Source: Nocardia arizonensis
GTDB taxonomy: Bacteria; Actinomycetota; Actinomycetes; Mycobacteriales; Mycobacteriaceae
Direction of reading: 5' to 3'
NCBI RefSeq assembly: GCF_001310275.1
Contig: NZ_LGYZ01000050.1
Coordinates: forward strand, 1 to 64,000
DNA: 64,000 nt
A program made the translations under genes and the position numbers. This document shows, piece by piece, positions 55,523 to 63,208 of this stretch (positions are counted from its first letter, which is position 1; each line of letters begins with the position of its first letter). Under the pieces are notes generated by a model. It saw nothing but the letters and a program-made list of their open reading frames with translations. It had not been told where the DNA came from and did no database searches.

Positions 55523-55542
55523 TCTGTCGAATCTCAGACAGA
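55523..55542. promoter_or_regulatory. Inverted repeat upstream of the small ORF and ABC operon
   Basis: TCTGTC-eight bases-GACAGA, with six-base arms, in the AT-richer gap between the small ORF and the plus-strand gene at 55739. Possible operator; the role is uncertain. Confidence 0.3.
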
Positions 55543-55738
55543 TGCGCGGTCGTGCTCGCGACTGCCGGTACAGCACTGGGATTTTGACGTCTATCAGATG
55601 TGTCGTCCTTGGAAAGCTAGCGGCGGTTCGCACCCTGCGGCCCGATTCTCGCCGCTCCCGGCGCGGCACCGCGTGCCGGCGGGGAAACGCCGGAAACGTC
55701 GAGTTCGACACCAATCGGCGACTTCCGGGCAACAATGC

Positions 55739-56074
55739 ATGGCGATGGTCACACGGCCGGGCACAGATTCGACCCAGCAGGTGGACTGCCTGGTGGAACT
55801 GATCTGGCCCGCCGGCTGCCACCTGTGGTGGCGGGCGCGCCATTGCGGGTCCGGCCCCCAGGTCGCCGCCGCACTGGACGAGTTGGCGCTGCGCGTCGAC
55901 ATAGACCCGCTCACCCACACCCTGCTGCTCCGCGATCGCGTCCGCATCGGCTACAGCCTCGCCGTCTGGGTGCAGGACGACGTGATCGAGCACCGCGCCG
56001 ACACCGTCGACCTGGCCCGGCTGCCCGAGGTCCTGCGCGCCCACGCCACCGCCGTTCGAGCCCATCCGCTCTGA
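55739..56074 (+). CDS. Hypothetical protein (111 residues)
   Basis: Starts at ATG 55739, though the frame is open to 55382; the upstream part looks non-coding. Residues: helical and moderately hydrophobic, CLVELIWPAGCHLWWRARHC early, then VAAALDELALRVDIDPLTHT. No signal peptide. Two Cys pairs are possible. No family recognised. Confidence 0.5.
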   Translation: MAMVTRPGTDSTQQVDCLVELIWPAGCHLWWRARHCGSGPQVAAALDELALRVDIDPLTHTLLLRDRVRIGYSLAVWVQDDVIEHRADTVDLARLPEVLRAHATAVRAHPL

Positions 56075-56317
56075 CGCTCGCCCGCACGCGCGGCCGCCGG
56101 CCTTTTCGCACTTCAGGCCACCGGCAACGCGCACGATCTTGGTCGCGTTTCCACGCAGTGCATCGAATCTGCATCGAGTATCGGATACCGTGGAAGAGCA
56201 CCGCGCCGGGATACGCCGACGCGGCGTACCGACATCCAGCGGATCGAATCCCGTGGTCGCCGCCGACGGTCCGTATCGGCCGCTCGCGCATCGCGCGGTC
56301 GCGGGTAGGAGCCAGCC

Positions 56318-56815
56318 ATGATCAAGTCCCCCACTTCGCGCGGCATCGCCGCGCTGATCGCGGTCGTCCCCACGGCCGTCGGCCTGTATGTCCTCTCCGC
56401 ACCGAGCGCGGCCGCCGCGAATACCGCCTGCCCGGTCCCCGGCGCGGGCGCCGTCCAGGCGACCGAGGCGGACGCGCAATGCGCGGCCACCAGCGCCGAA
56501 GGAGCGGCCGCCGCCGCGTACGGGCTCGGCGGCGACGCCTATGCCCACGCGGGACCGACCAGCCTCGCCCTCGCGATCGCGCAGAACGGCGGCATCGCCA
56601 CGTCCAACTCGACGTCACTGTCCGGCCCCGCGGCCATCGCGCTCGGACCGGGCGCCACGGTCACCGCCGATGGCGTCCGGCCGGGTCTGTCGATCGGCAT
56701 CGCGGGGCCCGGCGCGACCGTGACCGTGTCCGGTGTCGACGCACCCACCTGCGTGGGCGGCATGGGCTTCGCGGGCGACTTCCAGACCTTGCGGGGGTGC
56801 CTGTCCACCGGATGA
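56318..56815 (+). CDS. Secreted Ala/Gly-rich protein (DUF6764-like)
   Basis: A 165-residue exported protein with a Sec signal (IAALIAVVPTAVGLYVLSAP, cleavage near AAAA-N). Mature part: Cys pair region CPVPGAGAV, then an Ala/Gly-rich repeated-looking stretch (GPAAIALGPGATVTADGVRP; IGIAGPGATVTVSGVDAPTC) and two C-terminal Cys. It resembles small secreted proteins common in Nocardia. RBS TAGGAG. Function unknown. Confidence 0.75.
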   Translation: MIKSPTSRGIAALIAVVPTAVGLYVLSAPSAAAANTACPVPGAGAVQATEADAQCAATSAEGAAAAAYGLGGDAYAHAGPTSLALAIAQNGGIATSNSTSLSGPAAIALGPGATVTADGVRPGLSIGIAGPGATVTVSGVDAPTCVGGMGFAGDFQTLRGCLSTG

Positions 56816-56949
56816 TCCGCGATGTCGAGTGACGCCGACGCGCAACACGCCGGCGTCACCATCGGGCGCGCCGTCGGGCGGCCGGTCGGGCCTTCGTGGC
56901 CACCGGACGCCGACGGCGCGGCACCGACGGTCGGAAAGGCGATCGCTGC

Positions 56950-57711
56950 TCAGGCCGCGAGCATCGGCGAATTGTCGTTGTAGCCGACGACCGCACCCAC
57001 CACCGCGCCGACCGCGGCACCCACCAACGCCGCGGGCGCGGCGATGACGCCGTACCCGATCGCCGCGCCGAGGACCGGCACAACCACCCATCCGGCGGGC
57101 GCGAAGGGCGTACCGGCGACGAATCCGGAGGCCGCGCCGACGATCGCGCTCGTACTCGCGAGCGGACTCGCCAGCGTGGAGCCGACCGAGGCGCCGATGG
57201 CCGCGTCACCGACGACCTGAGAGGCGATGCGATCCGAGCGGGCCGGATCGAAGCCCGCCGAGTCGAGCACCTGCGCCAGTGACGCCTCGGCCCCGGCCGC
57301 GTTGTCGTTGACCTGGGCGGTGATATCGGCAGGCAGCCAGGTCGGCGCGTCGACCTGCACGCTGCCGACTCGGATCTTGCCCTCCGGTGCCTGGATCGGC
57401 GCGACCGCGGGCGCCGAGAAGTCCGGCAGATGCAGCGTCCCCGGATCGACACCGGTCAGCGGCGCGCCGGACGTGGTCGCCGACCGCTTGCGCGACAGGT
57501 CGTTTCGGTCGGACACGGCCGGTCCGAGCGGCGGCGCGTCGAGGTCGGCGACCGGGACGACGAGCGCGGTGTCGAGCACGCCGCTCGGCGATCCCAGCGG
57601 CGCGGCGTTGGCCGCGGTCTGGACGAGGACCGGAGCCACGCCCGCGACCGCGACGATCGCCGCGCGCGTGGCGAGTGTCCGGCCGGTCGCCGGTTCACGA
57701 TGTCTGTGCAT
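56950..57711 (-). CDS. Secreted hypothetical protein with C-terminal glycine-zipper region
   Basis: A 253-residue protein starting at ATG 57711. N-terminal signal peptide (RTLATRAAIVAVAGVAPVLV, cleavage near ANA-AP), a Pro/Asp-rich mature N-half (VDAPTWLPADITAQVNDNAA), and a C-terminal Ala/Gly/Val-rich region (IAAPAALVGAAVGAVVGAVV) that could insert in membranes. Neighbours are two other small exported or hydrophobic proteins. No family recognised. Confidence 0.7.
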   Translation of the reverse strand: MHRHREPATGRTLATRAAIVAVAGVAPVLVQTAANAAPLGSPSGVLDTALVVPVADLDAPPLGPAVSDRNDLSRKRSATTSGAPLTGVDPGTLHLPDFSAPAVAPIQAPEGKIRVGSVQVDAPTWLPADITAQVNDNAAGAEASLAQVLDSAGFDPARSDRIASQVVGDAAIGASVGSTLASPLASTSAIVGAASGFVAGTPFAPAGWVVVPVLGAAIGYGVIAAPAALVGAAVGAVVGAVVGYNDNSPMLAA

Positions 57712-57840
57712 GCATTCAACCTCTCTCGATATTCGGCGCGATGGTCTGCCCGACCACCCTGACAACCCACACCGATCCGAAACGCGGCAAACGGACGCGC
57801 CGTTCGACGCGCCCGTTACCGGGTGGAGATCGGAAAAGCT

Positions 57841-58128
57841 CTAATTCGCGGGCCGCCGTTCGGAGATATTCGCCCATTTACTCGTGCCATCCGGCGCGGC
57901 GAGCGTCTCGACCAATTCGACCGCCGAGAGCACCAGCACCGGCCCCGGCCCGCCGACGACAATTGTCCCGAGAATACTTCCCAACCCGGCGCCCGCCACC
58001 GCGGCCGGAACACATCCGATTCCGAACAGCGGCAGTCCGAGAATACATCCGGCAACCGCGCCGACCACGAGACCCGCCGTTGTCCCGAGGAAAGTGCCCA
58101 TCGCCGCGATGCGCGTGGTCAAGATCAC
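57841..58128 (-). CDS. Small Gly-rich membrane protein (95 residues)
   Basis: Starts at GTG 58128 behind AAAGGATGATTC. Long hydrophobic, glycine-zipper-like spans (TAGLVVGAVAGCILGLPLFG, GSILGTIVVGGPGPVLVL) and a short hydrophilic C-terminus. Upstream of the larger secreted hypothetical on the same strand, 129 bases away. Unknown function; a small membrane protein. Confidence 0.6.
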   Translation of the reverse strand: MILTTRIAAMGTFLGTTAGLVVGAVAGCILGLPLFGIGCVPAAVAGAGLGSILGTIVVGGPGPVLVLSAVELVETLAAPDGTSKWANISERRPAN

Positions 58129-58402
58129 GAATCATCCTTTTCGGTTCCAGGGCAGGCGGAAGCGCGGGGACGGCTGTGGTCCGCTACCGGCGGCCCGCCG
58201 TCTCGCGGCAACAGACAACCACGGGTCCTCCGACCCGGCGCCCGGTTCTCGTGATAAATAGGTGATCTGCGCTGGCAAATGTATGGAAAATCCCCAGCAG
58301 ACCGACCGCGTGACTTTTTCGACCATTCTTCGTCGCGCGCCGAGACGTGGTGCTATCGCGCGCGGAACAATGGCGTCCAGGTCGGTACGGTCTTCGATCG
58401 AA

Positions 58403-58867
58403 CTATGACGTATCGGTCAATCGCGCGGTATAGCGCAGACCGGGCAGTTCGGCATCGCCCGGCCGGATGCGCTCGGCGAGTTCGGCGAGCATCGACAGCG
58501 ACGGTGTCGACAGTCCGGTGGCCGCGAGCAGCAGCCGCCGCAGCGGATAGTGCGAGACCGTGGCGATCACGCTGATATCGGCCCGCCGCTCCCCGCGGGG
58601 GGTGCCGGTTCTGAGCCAGTAGGCGTCGGCACCGAAGAAGTCGGCCAGCGCCTCGATCAATTCCGGGCGTGGCCTGCGCCGGTGGCCGCGGCGGAGCATG
58701 GACAGGTAGGAGGCCGAGGCCGACTGTCCCCCGCGGGCGAGCGCGTCGACCAGGTGCCGGTATTGCAGCGGCCTGCCGTGTCCGGTCTCCCACTGGGCGA
58801 TGAGTCCGTTCAGGCGGGCGGCGAATTCCACGTCACCGCACCGGCCTCGCGGCGCCTCACCTGTCAT
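58403..58867 (-). CDS. XRE-like transcriptional regulator (EspR-like layout)
   Basis: A 154-residue protein with an N-terminal helix-turn-helix (EFAARLNGLIAQWETGHGRP, then LARGGQSASASYLSMLRRGH and ELIEALADFFGADAYWL), a C-terminal helical dimer part. Starts at ATG 58867 behind GGAGGTG. It overlaps the upstream gene's end by 11 bases. The pattern resembles XRE proteins that precede secretion or effector loci, but no target is apparent. Confidence 0.8.
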   Translation of the reverse strand: MTGEAPRGRCGDVEFAARLNGLIAQWETGHGRPLQYRHLVDALARGGQSASASYLSMLRRGHRRRPRPELIEALADFFGADAYWLRTGTPRGERRADISVIATVSHYPLRRLLLAATGLSTPSLSMLAELAERIRPGDAELPGLRYTARLTDTS

Positions 58868-59600
58868 CGTGCACCTCCGAGAAGTAGCAGGGAACGCATC
58901 CGCGATCCAGGCGAGCGGGATAGTGATCACCGACGCGAACCGGTATCCGACCTCTTTCGTATGCGTCGTCCACCCGGGTGGACGGCAGCGGCGCCGCGCC
59001 GATGGCGGTGAACTCCCACCGGGTGCCGCTGTCGTCGGCGCGCCAGCCTTCGGGGTCGATGGCGTAGACCCGCCGGACGGTGCGATCCACCACGACGATG
59101 GCGTGCTCGGCACTGCGGCGCGAGGCGCTGCCGACCGGCCACCAGCGCCGATCGTGTTCGTAACCGGCCGCCCCCGCCGGTCCGACGATGCCGCCGTCGG
59201 GCCAGGGCTGGGAGATCACCAGCGCGATCCGATTGCCGACCTCGGCGAGCGAACCCCAGCGCCGAGAGGCGGCGGCCCGGTCCAGACCGGTCACCGAAGC
59301 CAGGTCGCCGAGTCCGGCGGTGTTCTCCAGCGCCGCGGCGGCGGACTCCGACATCGCGGCGTCGATCTCCTTGGCGAGCACGCTGTGCACGCGCAGTAAG
59401 GCGAGGTGGAATTCGCGCGCCTGCCCGAACTCCAATTCCCCCCGCTCGTAGCGGGTCCATGCTTCGGGTCCGAGGCCGCTCAGCCGGCCCGCGAGACCGA
59501 CGACAAGGGTCCGTACGGAGCGGGACAGCCATAGCCGCTCGGTTGCCCACAGATCGCGAGCATAGGCATATCCGCGGCCATTCACCTCTGCTCCGGTCAT
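58857..59600 (-). CDS. Hypothetical protein co-expressed with the XRE regulator
   Basis: A 247-residue protein. N-terminal ~95 residues are helical (RTLVVGLAGRLSGLGPEAWT, REFHLALLRVHSVLAKEIDA), possibly DNA-binding or a sensor; the second half is beta-rich with many Trp (WWPVGSASRRSAEHAIVVVD, SGTRWEFTAIG). No signal peptide. It overlaps the XRE gene by 11 bases, so they act together. No family recognised. Confidence 0.68.
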   Translation of the reverse strand: MTGAEVNGRGYAYARDLWATERLWLSRSVRTLVVGLAGRLSGLGPEAWTRYERGELEFGQAREFHLALLRVHSVLAKEIDAAMSESAAAALENTAGLGDLASVTGLDRAAASRRWGSLAEVGNRIALVISQPWPDGGIVGPAGAAGYEHDRRWWPVGSASRRSAEHAIVVVDRTVRRVYAIDPEGWRADDSGTRWEFTAIGAAPLPSTRVDDAYERGRIPVRVGDHYPARLDRGCVPCYFSEVHDDR

Positions 59601-60009
59601 GGGCTAGGACTTTAGCGCCGATATCTGGCCTGTTCACGGATTTACCGGATCGAAGCCACCAAAATTTTCATGCATATATGCAGGCGTAACTATCCTTTTG
59701 CTGAATGCCGATCGGTTGGTTTCTATTGATGGTTTCGCCCGGTCGTCGAAGGCGGATGCACGGACAGACTTTCCGGTTCGCGACAACCCGAACTCACCAA
59801 CCGGAAGTTCGGATTCCACCACGGACCCGAGGAGAAGGTCGGCCGCACTCCCCCATTCGTCCGGGGCGCGTAACACCGACTCGCGTCGGATTCGACGTTC
59901 CGGGCGAGGACCGCGCGAGGATCGATCCGCGACGGTCCGCTACGCGAATTCCCACACGGTCGACGCGCAGATATCCCGAACATGTCGAGAACACACGTCA
60001 GGAGAATCA
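59601..60009. promoter_or_regulatory. 409-base gap with AT-rich palindrome, divergent promoters
   Basis: Between the XRE operon and the cold-shock-like gene. It is AT-rich for this genome and holds the perfect 12-base palindrome TGCATATATGCA at 59671-59682. TTTTCA and TAACTA flank it on the plus strand, so a leader of about 300 bases before the cold-shock-like gene is possible. One minus-strand frame (59634-59876) is open but lacks a ribosome site. Confidence 0.4.
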
Positions 60010-60279
60010 ATGCAGGGCACGGTGAAATGGTTCGACGAAGTCAAGGAATTCGGATTCATCGCCGCCGCCGACGGCGGCGCCGACCTGCTGCTCGAGGGTT
60101 GCGATATCCCCGACGAGAGCCGCCCGCTGATCAAGGAGGGCTGCCATGTCGACTTCCGGGTCGTGGTGACCACCAAGGGTCCGCAGGCGCGTCGGGTGCA
60201 GCCGGTCGACGCGCCCGTCCCGGCCGATCGGCCCGCGCCCGCGCAGCCCGCCGCCGAACCGCGGGCACGGTGCGCGTAG
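60010..60279 (+). CDS. Degenerate cold-shock-domain protein
   Basis: An 89-residue protein with one cold-shock OB-fold: MQGTVKWFDEVKEFGFIAAA matches the family start and RNP-1 (KGFGFI, with KEFGFI here). The RNP-2 motif (normally VFVH) is replaced by DLLLEGCDI, so two of the nucleic-acid-contacting aromatics are missing. A Pro/Ala tail follows. RBS GGAGAATCA. RNA chaperone activity is doubtful; a protein-binding or autoregulatory role is possible. Confidence 0.75.
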   Translation: MQGTVKWFDEVKEFGFIAAADGGADLLLEGCDIPDESRPLIKEGCHVDFRVVVTTKGPQARRVQPVDAPVPADRPAPAQPAAEPRARCA

Positions 60280-60290
60280 ATTCCCTCGGA

Positions 60291-61016
60291 GTGACCAGTC
60301 TCACGCTTCACGACGACGCTTCCGGGCCGGTCGATCGGCGGCTGGATCTCATCGGCCGCAGACTCGCCGAACACTGGGAGATCGCGCGTTTCCCGCGCCT
60401 GGCCGAGACTCCCGCCGAGGACGGGCCCGCCGAACCCGCTGTCGAGAACCCCTATTGGCGATTCCTGCGGCTGATGCCGCGCGGTGGCGTCGACCCGGGC
60501 AGGCAGTGGTCGGTGGAATTCAGCGAGCCGCTACGCGATCTGCTGGTACGGACCTATTCGCCCGCGATTCCCTCGCCCGCCGACATGGCCTGGCTACGAA
60601 CCACATTGGCCGGACGCGGCGTCATCGAGGTCGGCGCGGGCGCCGGTTACTGGGCCTGGCAGTTGCGCCAGATCGGCGTCGACGTTGTCGCCGTGGACGA
60701 CAAGTCGCGGCGGTGCGAGTACCAGTGGACCGAGGTGCGCTTCGGCAACGGCGCCGATGCCTGCGAGCACGCCGATCGCGCCCTCGTGCTCATCGGCCCG
60801 CCGCGGGGTTCACACACGGCCCAGACCGCCCTCGACTTCTACGACGGCGATCTGCTGATCTTCGCGGGCGACGAGTCGACGGCGGCCGGGCGCATCTTCC
60901 ACGAATCGCTGGCGACGGGGTGGCGCGAGATCGGCGCCGCCCCGCACCATCCGAATTTCGCGGGCATTCCCTGTCGGCTGCGCGCCTTCGGCAGGCGCGC
61001 AGCCGAGCCCGCGTAG
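60291..61016 (+). CDS. Methyltransferase-fold protein
   Basis: A 241-residue protein with a SAM-binding motif I VIEVGAGAGYWAWQLRQIGV and an acidic strand-2 loop VVAVDDKSRR. It is shortened at the post-motif region but keeps the Rossmann order (LVLIGPPRGS, LLIFAGDE). It starts at GTG 60291, 11 bases after the cold-shock-like gene, so it is probably in the same transcript. Substrate unknown. Confidence 0.75.
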   Translation: MTSLTLHDDASGPVDRRLDLIGRRLAEHWEIARFPRLAETPAEDGPAEPAVENPYWRFLRLMPRGGVDPGRQWSVEFSEPLRDLLVRTYSPAIPSPADMAWLRTTLAGRGVIEVGAGAGYWAWQLRQIGVDVVAVDDKSRRCEYQWTEVRFGNGADACEHADRALVLIGPPRGSHTAQTALDFYDGDLLIFAGDESTAAGRIFHESLATGWREIGAAPHHPNFAGIPCRLRAFGRRAAEPA

Positions 61017-61031
61017 CGCCGGCTCGCCGTA

Positions 61032-61925
61032 TCATCCCGTGGCGGTACCGGATTCGTCGATCATGGCGTGCAGTTCGGGCAGACTCCACGGCGCGGAGTC
61101 GATGTGGGCGCGGTAACCGAGCACCGCGGTCTTCGGCCGGTCGAACCGGCCGACGAATCCGCCCGCGCCGATGAGGATCTGGCCGGTGACCTCGGCCGCG
61201 CGGTCACTGGCGAGATAGAGGTAGAGCTGGGCGACGTATTCGGCGGGCGGGGCGTCGAGCGCGCCGTTCATCATGACCTTGTCGAGGATGCCGCGGCGGT
61301 ACAGGTCGAGCAGGCGCGCCTCGAAGTCCAGTCCCGAGGACAGCCGGGTCTTCGCGCCGGGGCACACGACATTGGCACGCACGCCGTGCTCGCGCAGTTC
61401 GGCGGCCATGGCCAGGGTCAGACTGGTCACCGCGCCCTTGCCCGCGGCATATCCGGTGCCGCCGTAGTCACCGAGGTAGGCGAAGGAACTGGTGTTCACG
61501 ATGGTGCCGCCGCCGCGTTCGACCATCAGTGGCGCCGCAAGTCGGCAGGTGTTGAACACAGTGGTCAGGTGCGAGTCGAGCAACGCGCGCCATTCCCACG
61601 GCTTGACGGTGAGGATCGAGGAGCCCGCCGGTTCCGCGGCGCCCGCGCAGTTGATCAGGATGTCGATCGCGCCGTAGGTGCTGACGCAGGTCTTGATCAG
61701 TTTGTCGGCCACCGATTCCTCCGCCGCCGACCCGGCGAGTCCGAGCACCCGGTGCCCGGACATCCGCAGCGCGTCGGCCGCGCGTTCGACCGCGGCCTCG
61801 TTGCGCCCGTTGAGCACCACGGCGGCGCCCTGCCGAGCCAGCGCGGCCGCGACGGCGAATCCGATGCCGCTGCTGCCGCCGACCACGACGGCCCCGCGCC
61901 CCGTCAGAATTCCTCGATCACTCAT
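61032..61925 (-). CDS. Short-chain dehydrogenase/reductase
   Basis: A 297-residue SDR. TGxxxGxG cofactor motif as VVVGGSSGIGFAVAAAL; catalytic Ser in NTSSFAYLGDYG, Tyr and Lys in GYAAGKGAVTS; NCAG after the cofactor strand. NAD(P)-dependent oxidation or reduction of an alcohol. ATG 61925 follows the P450 stop by 14 bases, and the operon context suggests steroid or lipid side-chain oxidation. The C-terminal 50 residues are longer than usual. Confidence 0.9.
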   Translation of the reverse strand: MSDRGILTGRGAVVVGGSSGIGFAVAAALARQGAAVVLNGRNEAAVERAADALRMSGHRVLGLAGSAAEESVADKLIKTCVSTYGAIDILINCAGAAEPAGSSILTVKPWEWRALLDSHLTTVFNTCRLAAPLMVERGGGTIVNTSSFAYLGDYGGTGYAAGKGAVTSLTLAMAAELREHGVRANVVCPGAKTRLSSGLDFEARLLDLYRRGILDKVMMNGALDAPPAEYVAQLYLYLASDRAAEVTGQILIGAGGFVGRFDRPKTAVLGYRAHIDSAPWSLPELHAMIDESGTATG

Positions 61926-61939
61926 TGATCCGTTCCGTT

Positions 61940-63169
61940 TCACGATTCGTAGCGGACTTGCCACTCCTTGATGCCGTTGATCCAGCCGGACTTCAGCCGC
62001 ACCGGTTCGGCGATCTGGGTCAGATTCGGCATGGCGTCGGCGATGGCGTTGAACATCAGATCGATCTCCAACCGCGCCAGGTTCGCGCCGACGCAGTAGT
62101 GCGTGCCGGTGCCGCCGAATCCGACGTGCGGATTCGGATCGCGCATGATGTCGAAGGCGAACGGATTCTCGAAGCCGTCCTCGTCGAAGTTGGCCGAGCC
62201 GTAGAACAGGCCGAGCCGCTGACCCTCCTTGATCTCCTGACCGCCGAGGACCAGATCCTCGGTGGCCGTGCGCTGGAACACCGTCACCGGCGTGGCCCAC
62301 CGCACGATCTCGTCGGGCGCGGTGCGCGGGCGCTGCTCCTTGTAGAGCTCCCACTGCTCGGGATTGTCGACGAACGCCTTCATCCCGTGGGTGATGGCGT
62401 TGCGGGTGGTCTCGTTGCCCGCCACCGCGAGCAGGATGACGAAGAACCCGAACTCGTCCGAGGCCAGGCCCTCGCCGTCGATGTCGGCCTGCACCAGTTC
62501 CGAGACGATGTCATCGACCGGATTCGCGCGCCGCTGCTCGGCCATGTTCCAGGCGTAGCCGAGGATCTCGGCCGAGGCGAGGGTCGGATCGCCGTATTCG
62601 GGATCGTCGTAGTTGAGCATGGCGTTGGACCAGTCGAAGACCTTGCGCCGATCCTCCTGCGGCACGCCGAGCAGTTCGGCGATGGCCTGCAACGGCAACT
62701 CCACCGCGACCTGTTCGACGAAATCGCCGCCACCGCCGCGCTTGGCCTCGTGCACGATCTTCTCGGCGCGGTCGGACAGCGCGGCGCGCAGCCCCTCGAC
62801 CGCGCGCGGAGTGAAACCCTTGGAGATGATCCGGCGCACCTTGGAGTGTTTGGGCGGGTCCATGTTCACCAGCAGCGCGCCGGTGGAGTTCATCTGCTCG
62901 GGGGTGATGTCACCGGGCAGCCGGATGACGGCGCCCTTGCGCCCGGAGGAGTACAACTCCGGTTTGCGCGAGATCTCCTTGATATCGGCGAGTTTGCTGA
63001 CCACCCAGTACCCGCCGTCGTGGAAGCCGCCCGAGGTCTCGTCGGACTGCGCGTTCCACCACACCGGCGCGCTCTGGCGCAGCCGCGCGAATTCCTCGAC
63101 GGGCCTGCGGTTTCCCCATAGTTGCGGATCGGTGAAGTCGAAACCCGCCGGCAACAACGGTGCTGTCAT
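61940..63169 (-). CDS. Cytochrome P450, CYP125/CYP142-like
   Basis: A 409-residue P450. Start MTAPLLPAGFDFTDPQLWGN and the I-helix VAGNETTRNAITHG, ExxR in DEIVRWATPV, and haem loop VGFGGTGTHYCVGANLARLE with axial Cys. The N-terminal pattern and GGTGTHYC loop are typical of CYP125/CYP142, which oxidise the terminal carbon of sterol side chains in mycobacteria and rhodococci. RBS is AGGAGGTA. First cis neighbours are a DapB-like reductase and an SDR. Confidence 0.88.
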   Translation of the reverse strand: MTAPLLPAGFDFTDPQLWGNRRPVEEFARLRQSAPVWWNAQSDETSGGFHDGGYWVVSKLADIKEISRKPELYSSGRKGAVIRLPGDITPEQMNSTGALLVNMDPPKHSKVRRIISKGFTPRAVEGLRAALSDRAEKIVHEAKRGGGGDFVEQVAVELPLQAIAELLGVPQEDRRKVFDWSNAMLNYDDPEYGDPTLASAEILGYAWNMAEQRRANPVDDIVSELVQADIDGEGLASDEFGFFVILLAVAGNETTRNAITHGMKAFVDNPEQWELYKEQRPRTAPDEIVRWATPVTVFQRTATEDLVLGGQEIKEGQRLGLFYGSANFDEDGFENPFAFDIMRDPNPHVGFGGTGTHYCVGANLARLEIDLMFNAIADAMPNLTQIAEPVRLKSGWINGIKEWQVRYES

Positions 63170-63208
63170 GGCTACCTCCTGAAATGAATTGCGTGCGGGC
63201 CTCGTTGG

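Noticed and set aside
59634..59876. 80-codon minus-strand frame with balanced composition
   Set aside because: No good start or ribosome site; the AT-rich gap makes any frame look natural.
63170..63208. KstR-type operator upstream of the P450
   Set aside because: No AAC-x-x-GTT palindrome in the 39-base gap; the real promoter is probably off the window.
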